From Ramlibacter pinisoli (GTDB taxonomy: Bacteria; Pseudomonadota; Gammaproteobacteria; Burkholderiales; Burkholderiaceae_C), in contig NZ_WSEL01000003.1 of the NCBI RefSeq assembly GCF_009758015.1, forward strand, positions 558,001 to 622,000: a stretch of 64,000 bases of DNA, read 5' to 3'. Shown here piece after piece: positions 1-11,419 of this stretch. Within the stretch, counting starts at the first letter, position 1; each line of letters starts with the position of its first letter. Position numbers and translations under genes: made by a program. The notes beneath the pieces are model-generated. The model was not told the DNA's origin, ran no database searches, and was given only the letters and a program-made list of their open reading frames with translations.

Positions 1-1730
1 GCCGTGTTCACCATGTACAGGTAGTAGGCCAGCGCGACGCCGGCCGCCGCCAGCCAGAACACCGGCGAGGTCAGGCCGTGCAGCGCCATGGCCAGCGGGC
101 CGTGGAATTCCTTGGCCATCTCCTCCAGCGCCGGGTGCTTCTCCAGGTTGACCAGGATGGCGTCCTTGAAGAAGTCGCCGTACAGCATCGGCCCGATGAA
201 CAGGTAGCCGGCCAGCACCGACGGGATGGCCAGCGCCACCAGCGGCACGGTGACGACCCAGGGCGACTCGTGCGGCGCGTGGTGCTCGTCCTGGTGGTGG
301 TGCGGATCGGGCTCCTCGCTCGCGTCGTGCTCGTGGGCCGGGATCTGGTCGAAGCGCTCCTTGCCGTGGAAGACCAGGAAGTACATGCGGAACGAATAGA
401 AGGCCGTGACGAACACGCCGGCCATGACCGCGAAGTAGGCGAAGCCCGCGCCCGGCAGCTTGGACAGGTGCACCGCCTCGATGATGCTGTCCTTGGAATA
501 GAAGCCGGCGAACAGCGGCGTGCCGATGAGGGCGAGCGAGCCGAGCAGCGAGGTGATCCAGGTGACGGGCATGTACTTGCGCACGCCGCCCATCCAGCGG
601 ATGTCCTGGTTGTGGTGCATGCCGATGATGACTGAGCCGGCGGCCAGGAACAGCAGCGCCTTGAAGAAGGCGTGCGTCATCAGGTGGAACACCGCCACCG
701 AGTAGGCCGAGGCGCCCAGCGCCACCGTCATGTACCCCAGCTGCGAGAGCGTGGAATACGCGACGACGCGCTTGATGTCGTTCTGGATGATGCCCAGGAA
801 GCCCATGAACAGCGCGGTGATGGCGCCGATGACGAGGATGACCGACAGGGCCGTGTCGCTCAGCTCGAACAGGGGCGACATGCGAGCGACCATGAAGATG
901 CCGGCCGTCACCATCGTGGCCGCGTGGATCAGCGCCGAGATCGGGGTCGGGCCTTCCATCGAGTCGGGCAGCCAGACGTGCAGCGGGAACTGCGCGCTCT
1001 TGCCCATGGCGCCGACGAACAGGCAGATGCAGATGACGGTGATCAGCATCCAGCTGGTGCCGGGGAAGGTGAGCTTGGCCAGTTCGTCCGCCTTGGCGAA
1101 GGCCTCGACATAGCTCAAGGTGCCGGCAAAGGCGACGATGAGGCCGATGCCCAGGATGAAGCCGAAATCGCCGACCCGGTTGACCAGAAAGGCCTTCATG
1201 TTGGCGAAGATGGCGCTGGGCTTGTTGAACCAGAACCCGATGAGCAGGTAGGACACCAGGCCCACCGCCTCCCAGCCGAAGAACAGCTGCAGGAAGTTGT
1301 TGCTCATGACCAGCATGAGCATCGAGAACGTGAACAGCGAGATGTAGGCGAAGAAGCGGTTGTAGCCGTCGTCCTCCTCCATGTACCCGATGGTGTAGAT
1401 GTGCACCATCAGCGACACGAAGGTCACCACCACCATCATCATGGCCGTGAGGCCGTCGACCAGGAAGCCGATCTCCATCTTCAGGCCGCCCACCACCATC
1501 CACTCGTAGATGGTCGCGTTGAAGCGCGCGCCGTCCAGCGCCACGCTCTTGAGCGTCATGGCCGAGACGACCATGGCGATGAACACGCCCAGGATGGTGA
1601 AGGTGTGCGACAGCCGCCGGCCGATCCAGTTGCCGCCGAAGGTGGTGCCCAGGATGCCGGCCAGCGCGGAGCCCACCAGCGGGGCCAGTGGGACAACGAG
1701 CAGGGTCGATGCGTTGAGGGTCTGACTCAT
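1..1730 (-). CDS. nuoL: NADH-quinone oxidoreductase subunit L (partial, C-terminus cut by window edge)
   Basis: This is a proton-pumping antiporter-like membrane subunit of complex I. The first 576 codons are visible and the gene runs off the left edge. The N-terminus begins MSQTLNASTLL and continues into long hydrophobic helices typical of the NuoL/MrpA family, which is usually about 650-680 residues. The ATG at 1730 is preceded by an AGGAAAG ribosome-binding site, and nuoK ends 57 bp upstream. It is the last nuo gene visible in an operon transcribed leftwards; nuoM and nuoN are expected beyond the edge. A long antisense frame on the plus strand here is an artefact of GC-rich codon use. Confidence 0.95.
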   Translation of the reverse strand, partial: MSQTLNASTLLVVPLAPLVGSALAGILGTTFGGNWIGRRLSHTFTILGVFIAMVVSAMTLKSVALDGARFNATIYEWMVVGGLKMEIGFLVDGLTAMMMVVVTFVSLMVHIYTIGYMEEDDGYNRFFAYISLFTFSMLMLVMSNNFLQLFFGWEAVGLVSYLLIGFWFNKPSAIFANMKAFLVNRVGDFGFILGIGLIVAFAGTLSYVEAFAKADELAKLTFPGTSWMLITVICICLFVGAMGKSAQFPLHVWLPDSMEGPTPISALIHAATMVTAGIFMVARMSPLFELSDTALSVILVIGAITALFMGFLGIIQNDIKRVVAYSTLSQLGYMTVALGASAYSVAVFHLMTHAFFKALLFLAAGSVIIGMHHNQDIRWMGGVRKYMPVTWITSLLGSLALIGTPLFAGFYSKDSIIEAVHLSKLPGAGFAYFAVMAGVFVTAFYSFRMYFLVFHGKERFDQIPAHEHDASEEPDPHHHQDEHHAPHESPWVVTVPLVALAIPSVLAGYLFIGPMLYGDFFKDAILVNLEKHPALEEMAKEFHGPLAMALHGLTSPVFWLAAAGVALAYYLYMVNT

Positions 1731-1787
1731 GTTTCTTTCCTGACCCGCCGTGCCGCCCGCGCGGAAGGTCGCGTTCTCATTCTTGTG

Positions 1788-2096
1788 TCACCCCTTCAGG
1801 GTGTTCAGTTCTTCGACGTTGATGTTCGACTTGTTCCGGAACAGCAGCACCAGGATTGCGAGGCCGATGGCGGACTCGGCAGCGGCCACGGTGAGGATGA
1901 AGAACACGAACACCTGGCCGTGCATGTCGCCCAGGTAGTAGGAGAACGCCACGAAGTTCATGTTGACCGCCAGCAGCATCAGTTCGATGGCCATCAGCAG
2001 CACGATCAGGTTGCGGCGGTTCAGGAAGATGCCCACCACCGACAGCGCGAACAGGATCGCGCCGAGCGACAGGAAGTGACCCAGCGTGAGGCTCAT
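1788..2096 (-). CDS. nuoK: NADH-quinone oxidoreductase subunit K
   Basis: A small integral membrane subunit of complex I (102 aa, the usual family length) with three predicted transmembrane helices, homologous to ND4L. The [16 protein letters not shown] start and the glutamate-containing helix with [10 protein letters not shown] are characteristic of NuoK; that buried Glu belongs to the proton path. Its ATG overlaps the nuoJ stop by 4 bp, so the two genes are probably translationally coupled within the nuo operon. Confidence 0.96.
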   Translation of the reverse strand: MSLTLGHFLSLGAILFALSVVGIFLNRRNLIVLLMAIELMLLAVNMNFVAFSYYLGDMHGQVFVFFILTVAAAESAIGLAILVLLFRNKSNINVEELNTLKG

Positions 2097-2767
2097 GCCT
2101 TGCCCTCCACCGCCGCGGCGGGTGCTTCGGGAACCGGTGCCACCATCGTGGGCGGCATCCTGACCACGCGCAGGCGGTCGCGGGCGCGCACCTTGACCTG
2201 CTCGGCCGGATCCATGTGCTTGCTGTCCTTGCGCTCGCGCAGGGTGAGCGCAATGGCGGCGACGATGGCCACCAGCAGGATGACGGCGGCGACCTCGAGC
2301 GGGAACAGGTACTGGGTGTACAGCAGCTTGCCCAGTTCCTTGGTGTTGGACACCTGGGCCAGGGCGCCCGCGCCGGTCTGGGCGGCCTGGACGGCGGCCG
2401 GTCCGTTGGTGGGCTCGGCGGGCCGGAAGCCCCCCATGAGGACGGCGGCCATCTCCAGCGCGATGACCACGCCGACCAGCGCGGCCAGCGGGAAATGCTT
2501 CCAGAAGCCGGTGCGCAGGCTGTCGACGTTGATGTCCAGCATCATCACGACGAACAGGAACAGCACCATGACCGCGCCCACGTACACCAGCACCAGCGAG
2601 ATGGCGAGGAATTCGGCCTTCAGCAGCATCCAGACCGCGGCGGCCTGGAAGAAGGCCAGCACGAGGTAGAGAGCCGCGTACACCGGGTTGCGCGCCGTGA
2701 TGACACGGAACGACGCGAACAGCAGCACCGCCGAGAAGAGGTAGAAGAAACCGGCCTGGATGTTCAT
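2093..2767 (-). CDS. nuoJ: NADH-quinone oxidoreductase subunit J
   Basis: A membrane subunit of complex I (ND6 homologue), 224 aa. About five hydrophobic helices occupy residues 1-165, including [17 protein letters not shown], the conserved helix 3 region with the pi-bulge. The C-terminal 50 or so residues are polar and probably face the cytoplasm; such tails are common in beta-proteobacterial NuoJ. The gene sits 91 bp downstream of nuoI, one of the larger gaps in the operon, and overlaps nuoK by 4 bp. Confidence 0.95.
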   Translation of the reverse strand: MNIQAGFFYLFSAVLLFASFRVITARNPVYAALYLVLAFFQAAAVWMLLKAEFLAISLVLVYVGAVMVLFLFVVMMLDINVDSLRTGFWKHFPLAALVGVVIALEMAAVLMGGFRPAEPTNGPAAVQAAQTGAGALAQVSNTKELGKLLYTQYLFPLEVAAVILLVAIVAAIALTLRERKDSKHMDPAEQVKVRARDRLRVVRMPPTMVAPVPEAPAAAVEGKA

Positions 2768-2858
2768 GGGAAGCTTCGGAGCGTTGAGCGTGGAGGCATC
2801 GCTGTCGTCTTGGTTGTCTGGTCGTCGCGCCCGGCGCCGGCCCGGCGCCCGGCTCGTC

Positions 2859-3380
2859 TCATCGGTACTTGGCGTCCTGCGCCCGGCGCTCGGCGATCTC
2901 CGCCTCGTAGCGGTCGCCCACCGCGAGCAGCATGTCCTTGGTGAAGTACAGGTCGCCGCGCTTCTCGCCGTGGTACTCCAGGACGTGGGTCTCGACGATG
3001 GAGTCGACCGGGCAGCTCTCCTCGCAGAAGCCGCAGAAGATGCACTTGGTCAGGTCGATGTCGTAGCGGGTGGTGCGGCGGGTGCCGTCGGCGCGCTGGT
3101 CGCTCTCGATGGTGATGGCCAGCGCGGGGCACACGGCCTCGCACAGCTTGCAGGCGATGCAGCGTTCCTCGCCGGTCTCGTAGCGGCGCAGCGCGTGCAG
3201 GCCCCGGAAGCGCGGCGACAGCGGCGTCTTCTCCTCTGGGAACTGCACCGTGATCTTGCGGCTGAAGGCGTACTTGCCGGTGATGGCCAGGCCCTTGAAG
3301 AGCTCCACCAGCATGAAGCTGGACAGGAAGTCCTTGAGCGAGAACGTCGAGGCCGGGCGTGGCAGGGTTTGCGTGGACAT
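2859..3380 (-). CDS. nuoI: NADH-quinone oxidoreductase subunit I (two 4Fe-4S)
   Basis: The ferredoxin-like subunit of the peripheral arm of complex I (173 aa). Two cysteine motifs, [12 protein letters not shown] and [12 protein letters not shown], ligate the N6a and N6b [4Fe-4S] clusters that pass electrons towards N2 in NuoB. The N-terminal region carries the amphipathic helix that contacts the membrane domain. The start lies 10 bp downstream of the nuoH stop codon in the same operon. Confidence 0.97.
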   Translation of the reverse strand: MSTQTLPRPASTFSLKDFLSSFMLVELFKGLAITGKYAFSRKITVQFPEEKTPLSPRFRGLHALRRYETGEERCIACKLCEAVCPALAITIESDQRADGTRRTTRYDIDLTKCIFCGFCEESCPVDSIVETHVLEYHGEKRGDLYFTKDMLLAVGDRYEAEIAERRAQDAKYR

Positions 3381-3390
3381 GGCGGGCCCG

Positions 3391-4473
3391 TTATTTCCAG
3401 ATGTTGTACGGGGTCTGCATCCAGGCGCCCACGACGATGAGCCAGACCAGCGTGACCGGAATGAAGATCTTCCAGCCCAGGCGCATGATCTGGTCGTAGC
3501 GGTAGCGCGGGAACGTCGAGCGGACCCACAGGAACATGGTGACGACCATGAAGGTCTTGACGCCCAGCCAGATCCAGCCGGGGATCCACGCCAGCAGCGG
3601 CGCGTCGATGGGAGGCAGCCAGCCGCCCAGGAACATGATGACGGCCAGGATCGAGACCAGCCACATGTTGGCGTACTCGGCCAGGAAGAACATGGCGAAG
3701 CTCATGCCCGAGTACTCGATCATGTGGCCCGCGACGATCTCGGACTCGCCTTCCACCACGTCGAACGGATGGCGGTTGGTCTCGGCCAGGCCGGAGACGA
3801 AGTAGACGACGAAGATTGGCAGCAGCGGCAGCCAGTTCCAGGACAGGAACGTCAGGCCAATGCCGGCGAAGTAGCCCTTGGCCTGGCTCATCACCACGTC
3901 GGTCATGTTCAGGCTGCCGGTGACCATCAGCACCACCACCAGCGCGAAGCCCATGGCGATCTCGTAGCTGACCATCTGGGCCGAGGCCCGCAGCGCACCC
4001 AGGAAGGCGTACTTCGAGTTCGATGCCCAGCCGGCGATGATGACGCCGTACACCTCCAGCGAAGTGATGGCCATGATGAACAGCAGGCCGGCGTTGATGT
4101 TGGCCAGCGCAATGTCCGGGCCGAACGGGATGACCACCCAGGCGGCCAGCGCCGGCATGATGGTCATGATGGGGCCGAGCAGGAACAGCCCCTTGTTGGC
4201 CACCGTCGGGAGGATGATCTCCTTGGTCAGCAGCTTGAAGGCGTCGGCGATCGGCTGCAGCAGCCCGAGCGGGCCGACCCGGTTGGGGCCGATGCGGATC
4301 TGCGTGAAGCCGATGGCCTTGCGCTCCCAGAGCGTGAGGTAGGCCACCGCGCCCATGAGCGGAGCGACCACCAGCACGATCTTGATCAGCGTCCAGACCA
4401 CCGGCCAGCCCGCGGCTGTCCACCACGGCGCGCCGATGAGGCCGTTGCCGAAGCCGTAGATCGAATCGATCAT
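3391..4473 (-). CDS. nuoH: NADH-quinone oxidoreductase subunit H
   Basis: The ND1 homologue of complex I (360 aa), the membrane subunit that joins peripheral and membrane arms and forms part of the quinone chamber. About eight transmembrane helices are evident, with conserved loops such as [19 protein letters not shown] and [19 protein letters not shown]. The start [11 protein letters not shown] was chosen because its ATG overlaps the nuoG stop by 4 bp (ATGA) and fits the family N-terminus. The longer open frame running upstream through nuoG is a shadow. Confidence 0.96.
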   Translation of the reverse strand: MIDSIYGFGNGLIGAPWWTAAGWPVVWTLIKIVLVVAPLMGAVAYLTLWERKAIGFTQIRIGPNRVGPLGLLQPIADAFKLLTKEIILPTVANKGLFLLGPIMTIMPALAAWVVIPFGPDIALANINAGLLFIMAITSLEVYGVIIAGWASNSKYAFLGALRASAQMVSYEIAMGFALVVVLMVTGSLNMTDVVMSQAKGYFAGIGLTFLSWNWLPLLPIFVVYFVSGLAETNRHPFDVVEGESEIVAGHMIEYSGMSFAMFFLAEYANMWLVSILAVIMFLGGWLPPIDAPLLAWIPGWIWLGVKTFMVVTMFLWVRSTFPRYRYDQIMRLGWKIFIPVTLVWLIVVGAWMQTPYNIWK

Positions 4474-6632
4474 GCGAGGGCCTCCTCGCGCGCGGCGGCG
4501 GCCTGGCGCGTGGACTGCGGCAGCGCCGCCTGGCCGTCGGCCGTGAACTGCAGCGACTCGGCGCGGCGCACGATGCCGTCGAGCTGGTAGATCGCGGCGG
4601 TGGCCGGGGTGCCGGCCTGCACCGACAGGTCGATGCGGGCGGACGTGCGATTGACCAGCAGGTCGGCCTGCGCCATGGGCTTGTCCACGTCGGCGGCGCC
4701 GCGGGCGGCGGCCAGCACCTCGTTGGCGGACTCGTAGCCGAAGTTCGGCAGGCCCAGCATGTTGCCCAGCACGCGCAGCACCTTCCAGGCGGGACGGGCC
4801 TCGCCCAGCGGCTTGACGACGGCATGGAACGACTGCACGCGGCCCTCGGCGTTGACGAAGGTGCCGGGCGTCTCGGTCCAGGGCGCGATGGGCAGCAGCA
4901 CGTCGCTGAAGGCCAGGTTGGCCTTGAACGGGCTCAGCGTCACGACCATCTCCGACTTGGCCAGCGCCTCGGCGGCGCGCGCGCCGGCGGCCGAGTCGAA
5001 CTCGGGTTCGGTGTTCAGCAGGATCGCGGCCTTCAGGCCACCGGCCAGCATCTGGCCGGCATCCAGGCCGCCCTGCCCCGGCAGCGCGCCGACCAGCTGG
5101 GCGCCGACGGTGTTGGCGGCTTCGGTGAGGTAGCCGACCGAAGCACCGGTCGCCTCGCCGATCCACTGCGCCAGCGCGAGCAGCGTGGACGCGTTGGCGT
5201 GGTGCGCGGCGGCGTTGCCCAGCAGGATGGCCTTGCGCTCGCCCGACAGCAGCGAGGCGGCGATGGCCTTGGCGGCGTCGGTCGCGGTGCCGTCCGCCGG
5301 AGCCGTGCTGCCCTTCTGGCCGGCGATGGCGCTCGCCACGTCGGCCAGCACCTGGGCCCACTGGCCGGCCGGTGCGGCAACCGAGGATGCGAGCGGCATC
5401 GCCCAGTCGTGCTCGGAGTCGTGCAGGCGCGAGACCGCGGCGCCCTTGCGCGCAGCGGCGCGGATGCGCAACGCGAACAGCGGGTGGTCCTTGCGCAGGT
5501 TGGAGCCGACCACCAGCACCCGCTGCAGGTCGGACAGCGACGCGATGCTGGTGCCCAGCCAGCGCACGCCCTCGGCGGGCGCGAACTGCGCATGGCGCAA
5601 GCGGTGGTCGATGTTCTGGCTGCCCAGGCCGCGCACCAGGGCGCCGGCCAGGAACAGCTCCTCGACGGTGCTGTGCGGGCTGGCCAGCAGGCCGATGGCG
5701 GACGCGCCGTGGTCGCCCTTGATCTGCTTGAGGCCGTTGGCCACGTACTCCAGCGCGGTCTGCCAGTCGACGGTCTTCCACTCGCCGCCCTGCTTGACCA
5801 TGGGCGCGGTGAGCCGCTGGTCGGCGTTGACGGCCTCGTAGGAGAAGCGGTCGCGGTCGGCCAGCCAGCACTCGTTGACGGCCTCGTTCTCCAGCGGGAG
5901 CACGCGCATCACGCGGTTGTTCTTGACCTGAACGATGAGGTTGGCGCCGCTGGAATCGTGCGGGGCCACCGACTTGCGGCGCGACAGCTCCCAGTTGCGG
6001 GCGCTGTAGCGGAACGGCTTGCTGGTGAGCGCGCCGACCGGGCACAGGTCGATCATGTTGCCGGACACCTCGGAGTCGACGGTGTCGCCCAGCACGGTGG
6101 TGATCTCGGAGTGCTCGCCCCGGTGGATCATGCCCAGCTCCATCACGCCGGCCACTTCCTGGCCGAAGCGCACGCAGCGGGTGCAGTGGATGCAGCGGCT
6201 CATCTCCTCCATGGAGATCAGCGGGCCGACGTCCTTGTGCAGCACCACGCGCTTTTCCTCCTCGTAGCGCGAGGAGGAGCCGCCGTAGCCGACGGCCAGG
6301 TCCTGCAGCTGGCACTCGCCGCCCTGGTCGCAGATGGGGCAGTCGAGCGGGTGGTTGATGAGGAGGAACTCCATCACCGACTGCTGCGCCTTGATGGCCT
6401 TGTCGCTGCGCGTGTGGACCACCATGCCGTTGGTGACGGGCGTGGCGCAGGCCGGCATCGGCTTGGGCGCCTTCTCCACGTCGACCAGGCACATGCGGCA
6501 GTTGGCCGCGATGGACAGCTTCTTGTGGTAGCAGAAGTGCGGGATGTAGGTACCGGCCTTCTCGGCGGCATGCATGACCATGCTGCCGTCGGCGATCTCG
6601 ACCTTCTGCCCGTCTAACGTGATTTCAGCCAT
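4470..6632 (-). CDS. nuoG: NADH-quinone oxidoreductase subunit G (iron-sulfur, molybdopterin-like fold)
   Basis: The large peripheral-arm subunit (720 aa). The N-terminal [2Fe-2S] N1b ligands lie in [17 protein letters not shown], the His/Cys N5 motif in [18 protein letters not shown], and the N4 ligands in SRCIHCTRC plus LCPVGAL. The rest is a molybdopterin-oxidoreductase-like fold without evidence of bound Mo. The four-cysteine N7 motif found in E. coli NuoG is absent: the corresponding stretch reads [13 protein letters not shown]. Such absence is normal for many proteobacterial and mitochondrial enzymes. It is followed by nuoH with a 4-bp overlap. Confidence 0.96.
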   Translation of the reverse strand: MAEITLDGQKVEIADGSMVMHAAEKAGTYIPHFCYHKKLSIAANCRMCLVDVEKAPKPMPACATPVTNGMVVHTRSDKAIKAQQSVMEFLLINHPLDCPICDQGGECQLQDLAVGYGGSSSRYEEEKRVVLHKDVGPLISMEEMSRCIHCTRCVRFGQEVAGVMELGMIHRGEHSEITTVLGDTVDSEVSGNMIDLCPVGALTSKPFRYSARNWELSRRKSVAPHDSSGANLIVQVKNNRVMRVLPLENEAVNECWLADRDRFSYEAVNADQRLTAPMVKQGGEWKTVDWQTALEYVANGLKQIKGDHGASAIGLLASPHSTVEELFLAGALVRGLGSQNIDHRLRHAQFAPAEGVRWLGTSIASLSDLQRVLVVGSNLRKDHPLFALRIRAAARKGAAVSRLHDSEHDWAMPLASSVAAPAGQWAQVLADVASAIAGQKGSTAPADGTATDAAKAIAASLLSGERKAILLGNAAAHHANASTLLALAQWIGEATGASVGYLTEAANTVGAQLVGALPGQGGLDAGQMLAGGLKAAILLNTEPEFDSAAGARAAEALAKSEMVVTLSPFKANLAFSDVLLPIAPWTETPGTFVNAEGRVQSFHAVVKPLGEARPAWKVLRVLGNMLGLPNFGYESANEVLAAARGAADVDKPMAQADLLVNRTSARIDLSVQAGTPATAAIYQLDGIVRRAESLQFTADGQAALPQSTRQAAAAREEALA

Positions 6633-6642
6633 GGGGTTGCTT

Positions 6643-8010
6643 TCAGCCTCTCGCGCCCGCGGGAACCGGCTGGCGGCCGTCGGAGGTCTGCAGGTCGGGC
6701 CGCTGGATCTTGGCCTCGAACTCGTGCTTGAAGTGCTTGATCATGGCGCGCACCGGCATGGCCGCCGCGTCGCCGAGGGCGCAGATGGTGCGGCCCTGGA
6801 TGTTGTCGGCCACCGAGTTGAGCAGCGCGATGTCGGCGGGCTTGCCGTGGCCGTTGTGGATGCGGTCGACCACGCGCCACAGCCAGCCGGTGCCCTCGCG
6901 GCAGGGCGTGCACTGGCCACAGGACTCGTGCATGTAGAAGTACGACAGGCGCAGCAGGCTCTCGACCATGTCGCGCGTCTCGTCCATCACGATGACCGCG
7001 CCCGAGCCCAGCATCGAGCCGGCCTTGGCGATGGAGTCGTAGTCCATCGTGCACTGCATCATGATGTCGGCCGGCAGGACCGGCGCCGACGACCCGCCGG
7101 GGATGACGGCCTTGAGCTTGCGGCCGCCGCGCACGCCGCCGGCCAGCTCGAGCAGCTTGCTGAACGGCGTGCCCAGCGGGATCTCGTAGTTGCCTGGCAT
7201 CTCGACGTCACCCGAGACCGAGTAGATCTTGGTGCCGCCGTTGTTCGGCTTGCCGATGTCGAGGAAGGCCTGGCCGCCGTTGCGGATGATCCAGGGCACC
7301 GCCGCGAAGGTCTCGGTGTTGTTGATGGTGGTGGGCTTGCCGTACAGGCCGAAGCTCGCCGGGAACGGCGGCTTGAAGCGCGGCTGGCCCTTCTTGCCTT
7401 CCAGCGACTCGAGCAGCGCCGTTTCCTCGCCGCAGATGTAGGCGCCGAAGCCGTGCGACGCGTGCAGCTGGAACGAGAAGCTGGAACCCAGGATGTTGTT
7501 GCCCAGGTAGCCGGCCGCCCTCGCCTCCTCGAGCGCTTCCTCGAAGCGGTCGTAGGTCTGGAAGATCTCGCCGTGGATGTAGTTGTAGCCCACCGAGATG
7601 CCCATCGCGTAGGCCGCGATGATCATCCCCTCGATGACGATGTGCGGGTTGAACTGCAGGATGTCGCGGTCCTTGCAGGTGCCCGGTTCGCCCTCGTCGG
7701 AGTTGCACACCAGGTACTTCTGCCCCGGGAACTGGCGCGGCATGAAGCTCCACTTCAGGCCGGTGGGGAAGCCCGCGCCGCCGCGGCCGCGCAGCGCCGA
7801 CTCCTTGACGGTGGCGATCACCTGGTCCTGCGTGAGGCCCTCGCTGAGGATCTTGCGCAGCGCCTGGTAGCCCTCGCGCGCCTCGTAGTCCTTCAGGCGC
7901 CAGTTGGTGCCGTCGATGCCGGCGTAGATCTGGGGATTGATGTGGCGGCCGTGGAAGCAGGTCTGCACCCCGGTGGCCTGGAATTGCGACAGCACTTGCT
8001 GGGCGTTCAT
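6643..8010 (-). CDS. nuoF: NADH-quinone oxidoreductase subunit F (FMN, NADH-binding)
   Basis: The NADH dehydrogenase catalytic subunit of complex I (455 aa). The glycine-rich [13 protein letters not shown] forms the FMN/NADH-binding site, and [12 protein letters not shown] plus a later Cys ligates [4Fe-4S] cluster N3. The chosen start, [10 protein letters not shown] at 8010, lies 4 bp after the nuoE stop. A start 27 bp further upstream would overlap nuoE and has no family support. Confidence 0.96.
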   Translation of the reverse strand: MNAQQVLSQFQATGVQTCFHGRHINPQIYAGIDGTNWRLKDYEAREGYQALRKILSEGLTQDQVIATVKESALRGRGGAGFPTGLKWSFMPRQFPGQKYLVCNSDEGEPGTCKDRDILQFNPHIVIEGMIIAAYAMGISVGYNYIHGEIFQTYDRFEEALEEARAAGYLGNNILGSSFSFQLHASHGFGAYICGEETALLESLEGKKGQPRFKPPFPASFGLYGKPTTINNTETFAAVPWIIRNGGQAFLDIGKPNNGGTKIYSVSGDVEMPGNYEIPLGTPFSKLLELAGGVRGGRKLKAVIPGGSSAPVLPADIMMQCTMDYDSIAKAGSMLGSGAVIVMDETRDMVESLLRLSYFYMHESCGQCTPCREGTGWLWRVVDRIHNGHGKPADIALLNSVADNIQGRTICALGDAAAMPVRAMIKHFKHEFEAKIQRPDLQTSDGRQPVPAGARG

Positions 8011-8014
8011 GCGT

Positions 8015-8497
8015 TCAACCCGCCTTCCGCAGGCCATCGACCAGCTGGTCGAGCTTGTCGTTGCTCATGAAGCTGCACATGGTGCGGTCGTTGACCAGCA
8101 TCACCGGCGAGTCGGCGCAGGCGCCCAGGCACTCGCTCTGCTGCAGCGTGAACAGGCCGTCGGGCGTGGTCTCGCCCATGTGCACGCCCAGCTTGTGCTC
8201 CAGGTGGTGCAGCGCCTTGGCGCCGTCACGCAGCTGGCACGGCAGGTTGGTGCACACGTTCAGCTTGTACTTGCCGACCGGCGCCTGGTTGTACATGTTG
8301 TAGAAGGTCGTGACCTCGTGCACCGCGATCGGCGGCATGCCGAGATAGTCGGCGACCGCCTTCTCGGCGTCCTGGCCGACGAAGCCCTGCTCCTGCTGCA
8401 CGATGGCCAGGCAGGCCATGACGGCCGACTGCTTCTGGTCGGCCGGGTACTTGGCCACTTCGCGGTCGAAGCGGGTCCGGGTCGATTCGGAAATCAT
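8015..8497 (-). CDS. nuoE: NADH-quinone oxidoreductase subunit E (2Fe-2S)
   Basis: The thioredoxin-like [2Fe-2S] subunit of the NADH module (160 aa). Ligands of cluster N1a are visible as CTNLPCQ and [10 protein letters not shown]. The family start [10 protein letters not shown] has its ATG overlapping the nuoD stop by 4 bp. It works with NuoF and NuoG to take electrons from NADH. Confidence 0.96.
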   Translation of the reverse strand: MISESTRTRFDREVAKYPADQKQSAVMACLAIVQQEQGFVGQDAEKAVADYLGMPPIAVHEVTTFYNMYNQAPVGKYKLNVCTNLPCQLRDGAKALHHLEHKLGVHMGETTPDGLFTLQQSECLGACADSPVMLVNDRTMCSFMSNDKLDQLVDGLRKAG

Positions 8498-9747
8498 CGA
8501 TCGATCTCTCCAAACACGATGTCCATCGTGCCGATGATGGCGACGGCGTCGGCGATCATGTGGCCCCTGCCCATCTCGTCCAGCGACGCCAGGTGGGGGA
8601 AGCCCGGCGCGCGGATCTTCAGGCGGTACGGCTTGTTGGCGCCGTCGCTCACGAGGTAGATGCCGAACTCGCCCTTGGGGTGCTCCACCGCGGCATAGGC
8701 CTCGCCCTCGGGGACGCGGAAGCCCTCGGAGAACAGCTTGAAGTGGTGGATCAGCTCCTCCATGTTGGTCTTCATGGATTCGCGGTCGGGCGGCGCCACC
8801 TTGTGGTTGTCGGTGATCACGGGACCCGGGTTCACGCGCAGCCAGTCGACGCACTGCTTGATGATGCGGTTGGCCTCGCGCATCTCCTGCACGCGCACCA
8901 GGTAGCGGTCGTAGCAGTCGCCGGTCTTGCCGAGCGGGATGTCGAAGTCCATCCGGTCGTAGACCTCGTAGGGCTGCGTCTTGCGCAGGTCCCAGGCGAT
9001 GCCCGAGCCGCGCAGCATGGGGCCGGTGAACCCGAGGTTCAGGGCGCGCTCGGGCGTGACCACGCCGATGCCCACGGTGCGCTGCTTCCAGATGCGGTTG
9101 TCGGTGAGCAGCGTCTCGTACTCGTCGACGTAGGTCGGGAAGCGGCGCACGAAGTCGTCGATGAAGTCCAGCAGCGTCCCCTGCCGGTTCTCGTTCATGC
9201 GCTTGATCTCGCGCTCGTTGCGCACCTTGCTCGCCTTGTACTGCGGCATGGTGTCCGGCAGGTCCCGGTAGACGCCGCCCGGGCGGAAGTAGGCTGCGTG
9301 CATGCGCGCGCCCGACACCGCCTCGTACATGTCGAACAGGTCCTCCCGCTCGCGGAAGCAGTAGATCAGCATGTTCATGGCGCCGCAGTCGAGGCCGTGC
9401 GCACCGAGCCACAGCAGGTGGTTCAGCAGGCGCGTGATCTCGGAGAACATGACGCGGATGTACTGGGCGCGCTCGGGCACCTCGATGCCCATCATCTTCT
9501 CGATGGCCAGGCAGTACGCGTGCTCGTTGCACATCATCGAGACGTAGTCCAGCCGGTCCATGTAGGGCAGCGACTGGATGAAGGTGCGGGTCTCGGCCAG
9601 CTTCTCGGTGGCGCGGTGCAGCAGGCCGATGTGCGGGTCGGCGCGCTGGATGACCTCGCCGTCGAGCTCCAGCACCAGGCGCAGCACGCCGTGCGCGGCC
9701 GGGTGCTGCGGGCCGAAGTTGAGCGTGTAGTTCTTGATCTCAGCCAT
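8494..9747 (-). CDS. nuoD: NADH-quinone oxidoreductase subunit D (49 kDa)
   Basis: The 49-kDa-type subunit that with NuoB builds the quinone-binding site of complex I (417 aa, full length). Characteristic segments include [15 protein letters not shown] at the N-terminus (quinone head-group His), RIYEE-like dimerisation regions and the C-terminal DIVFGEIDR end. It is a separate gene from nuoC, unlike the nuoCD fusion of enterobacteria. Its start overlaps the nuoC stop by 8 bp. Confidence 0.97.
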   Translation of the reverse strand: MAEIKNYTLNFGPQHPAAHGVLRLVLELDGEVIQRADPHIGLLHRATEKLAETRTFIQSLPYMDRLDYVSMMCNEHAYCLAIEKMMGIEVPERAQYIRVMFSEITRLLNHLLWLGAHGLDCGAMNMLIYCFREREDLFDMYEAVSGARMHAAYFRPGGVYRDLPDTMPQYKASKVRNEREIKRMNENRQGTLLDFIDDFVRRFPTYVDEYETLLTDNRIWKQRTVGIGVVTPERALNLGFTGPMLRGSGIAWDLRKTQPYEVYDRMDFDIPLGKTGDCYDRYLVRVQEMREANRIIKQCVDWLRVNPGPVITDNHKVAPPDRESMKTNMEELIHHFKLFSEGFRVPEGEAYAAVEHPKGEFGIYLVSDGANKPYRLKIRAPGFPHLASLDEMGRGHMIADAVAIIGTMDIVFGEIDR

Positions 9748-10387
9748 TGTTGCTACCCATGCCGCGGCCGGGCTGGATGCCGCCGTAGTGGTCCTCGCGG
9801 ATGATGCGCGGCGTGATCTCGCGCGGCTCGATGGTCACCGGCTGGTAGATCACGCGCTGGCGCTCGGGGTCGTACTTCATCTCGACGTGGCCGGACACCG
9901 GGAAGTCCTTGCGGAACGGGTGGCCGATGAAGCCGTAGTCGGTGAGGATGCGGCGCAGGTCGGCGTGGCCGTCGAACACGATGCCGTACAGGTCGAACGC
10001 TTCGCGCTCGAACCAGTTGGCCGAACTCCACAGGTCGGTGAGCGACGCCACCACCGGCAGTTCGTCGTCGGGACAGAACACGCGCAGGCGCACGCGCTGG
10101 TTGAGGCTGACCGACAGGAAGTGCGACACCACGGCGTAGCGCAGGCCGTCCCAGCCGCCGTTGCCGTAGTCGGAATAGTCGAGACCGCAGACGTCGATCA
10201 GTTGCTCGAACCGGCAGGCCGGGTCGTCGCGCAGGCGCTGGGCGGCCGCCAGGTAGTTGTCGGCCGTGACCGTGACGGTGACTTCGCCCAGCCGCAGGTC
10301 GACTCGCTTGGCCAGCGGGCCGAGCACCTGGGTGAGCGTGGCTTGCAGCGCGGCGGGATCGACCGCGTAGGAAGTGGAGACGGTCAT
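9740..10387 (-). CDS. nuoC: NADH-quinone oxidoreductase subunit C (30 kDa)
   Basis: The 30-kDa-type hydrophilic subunit of complex I (215 aa). The signature [17 protein letters not shown] followed by [20 protein letters not shown] is diagnostic. The C-terminus [10 protein letters not shown] overlaps the nuoD start. The gene begins 4 bp downstream of the nuoB stop. Confidence 0.96.
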   Translation of the reverse strand: MTVSTSYAVDPAALQATLTQVLGPLAKRVDLRLGEVTVTVTADNYLAAAQRLRDDPACRFEQLIDVCGLDYSDYGNGGWDGLRYAVVSHFLSVSLNQRVRLRVFCPDDELPVVASLTDLWSSANWFEREAFDLYGIVFDGHADLRRILTDYGFIGHPFRKDFPVSGHVEMKYDPERQRVIYQPVTIEPREITPRIIREDHYGGIQPGRGMGSNNG

Positions 10388-10391
10388 GCGA

Positions 10392-10871
10392 TCAGGCCCG
10401 CGCGATGGTCTGCGTGCGGCGGATCTTCTGCTGCAGCTGGATGATGCCGTACAGCAGTGCCTCCGCCGTGGGCGGGCAGCCGGGGACGTACACGTCGACC
10501 GGCACGATGCGGTCGCAGCCGCGCACCACCGAATAGCTGTAGTGGTAGTAGCCGCCGCCGTTGGCGCAGGTGCCCATGGACAGCACCCAGCGCGGCTCGG
10601 GCATCTGGTCGTAGACCTTGCGCAGCGCCGGCGCCATCTTGTTGCACAGCGTGCCGGCCACGATCATGAGGTCGGACTGGCGCGGGCTGGGGCGGAACAG
10701 CATGCCGAAACGGTCGATGTCGTAGCGGGCGGCGCCCGCGTGCATCATCTCCACCGCGCAGCAAGCGAGTCCGAACGTCATGGGCCACAGCGAGCCGGTC
10801 TTGGCCCAGTTGATGACGCTGTCCACGGTCGTCGTGACGACGCCCTTGTCGAGAATGCCTTCGTTAGCCAT
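10392..10871 (-). CDS. nuoB: NADH-quinone oxidoreductase subunit B (cluster N2)
   Basis: The PSST-type subunit carrying terminal cluster N2 (159 aa). Ligands are visible in [10 protein letters not shown] (tandem Cys), [11 protein letters not shown] and [14 protein letters not shown]. It receives electrons from NuoI and reduces quinone at the interface with NuoD. It lies 27 bp downstream of nuoA. Confidence 0.97.
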   Translation of the reverse strand: MANEGILDKGVVTTTVDSVINWAKTGSLWPMTFGLACCAVEMMHAGAARYDIDRFGMLFRPSPRQSDLMIVAGTLCNKMAPALRKVYDQMPEPRWVLSMGTCANGGGYYHYSYSVVRGCDRIVPVDVYVPGCPPTAEALLYGIIQLQQKIRRTQTIARA

Positions 10872-10898
10872 TGATTTCTGAGTCCCTGCGCGCCGGGG

Positions 10899-11270
10899 TC
10901 ATTCCCAGTCGAGCGCGCCCTTTTTCCACTCGTAGACGAAACCGACCACCAGGATGGCCAGGAAGACCATCATCGACCAGAAGCCCACCGCGCCGATTTC
11001 CTTGAGCGCGACGGCCCACGGAAACAGGAAGGCGATCTCGAGGTCGAACAGGATGAACAGGATGGCCACGAGGTAGTAGCGCACGTCGAATTTCATGCGC
11101 GCGTCCTCGAAGGCCTCGAAGCCGCATTCGTAGGGGGAGTTCTTGGCGGCGTCCGGCTTGTTGAAGCCCGCCGCGCCGGCGAAGACGTAGCCCAGAACCT
11201 GTGGCAGCACTCCGACCGCGATGCCCACCAGGATGAACAGGAGGACGGGGAGGTACTGATCGAGTTGCAT
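10899..11270 (-). CDS. nuoA: NADH-quinone oxidoreductase subunit A
   Basis: The ND3 homologue of complex I (123 aa) with three transmembrane helices and the conserved loop [21 protein letters not shown] between helices 1 and 2, which includes the Cys on the mobile loop. It is the first nuo gene; transcription enters from the tRNA-Leu/secG side, and 56 bp separate the tRNA 3' end from the ATG. I see no strong promoter in that gap, so the operon may be read from upstream of secG or of the tRNA. Confidence 0.95.
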   Translation of the reverse strand: MQLDQYLPVLLFILVGIAVGVLPQVLGYVFAGAAGFNKPDAAKNSPYECGFEAFEDARMKFDVRYYLVAILFILFDLEIAFLFPWAVALKEIGAVGFWSMMVFLAILVVGFVYEWKKGALDWE

Positions 11271-11326
11271 GTGGGCCCTGGGTCCGCGCTTCGAGCCGCG
11301 GGGCGTGGCCCGCGGCTCTTTGTGTC

Positions 11327-11411
11327 TGGTGCCGTCGGCGAGACTCGAACTCGCACAGCTTTCGCCACTACCCCCTCAAGATAGCGTGTCTACCAATTTC
11401 ACCACGACGGC
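11327..11411 (-). tRNA. tRNA-Leu (anticodon GAG)
   Basis: An 85-nt gene including an encoded 3' CCA. The acceptor arms GCCGTCG and CGACGGC pair perfectly, the D-loop contains TTGGTAGAC, and the anticodon stem CTATC/GGTAG encloses loop TTGAGGG with anticodon GAG. There is a long class II variable arm (TGGCGAAAGCTGT), and the T-arm is GCGAG-TTCGAGT-CTCGC. The gene reads in the same direction as secG and nuoA and sits between them. Confidence 0.97.
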
Positions 11412-11419
11412 CGTCTGTT

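Noticed and set aside
672..2669. 665-aa open frame on the plus strand opposite nuoL-nuoK-nuoJ
   Set aside because: His/Asp/Arg-rich composition typical of antisense reading of GC-rich genes; no ribosome-binding site or family resemblance, and real nuo genes occupy the other strand.
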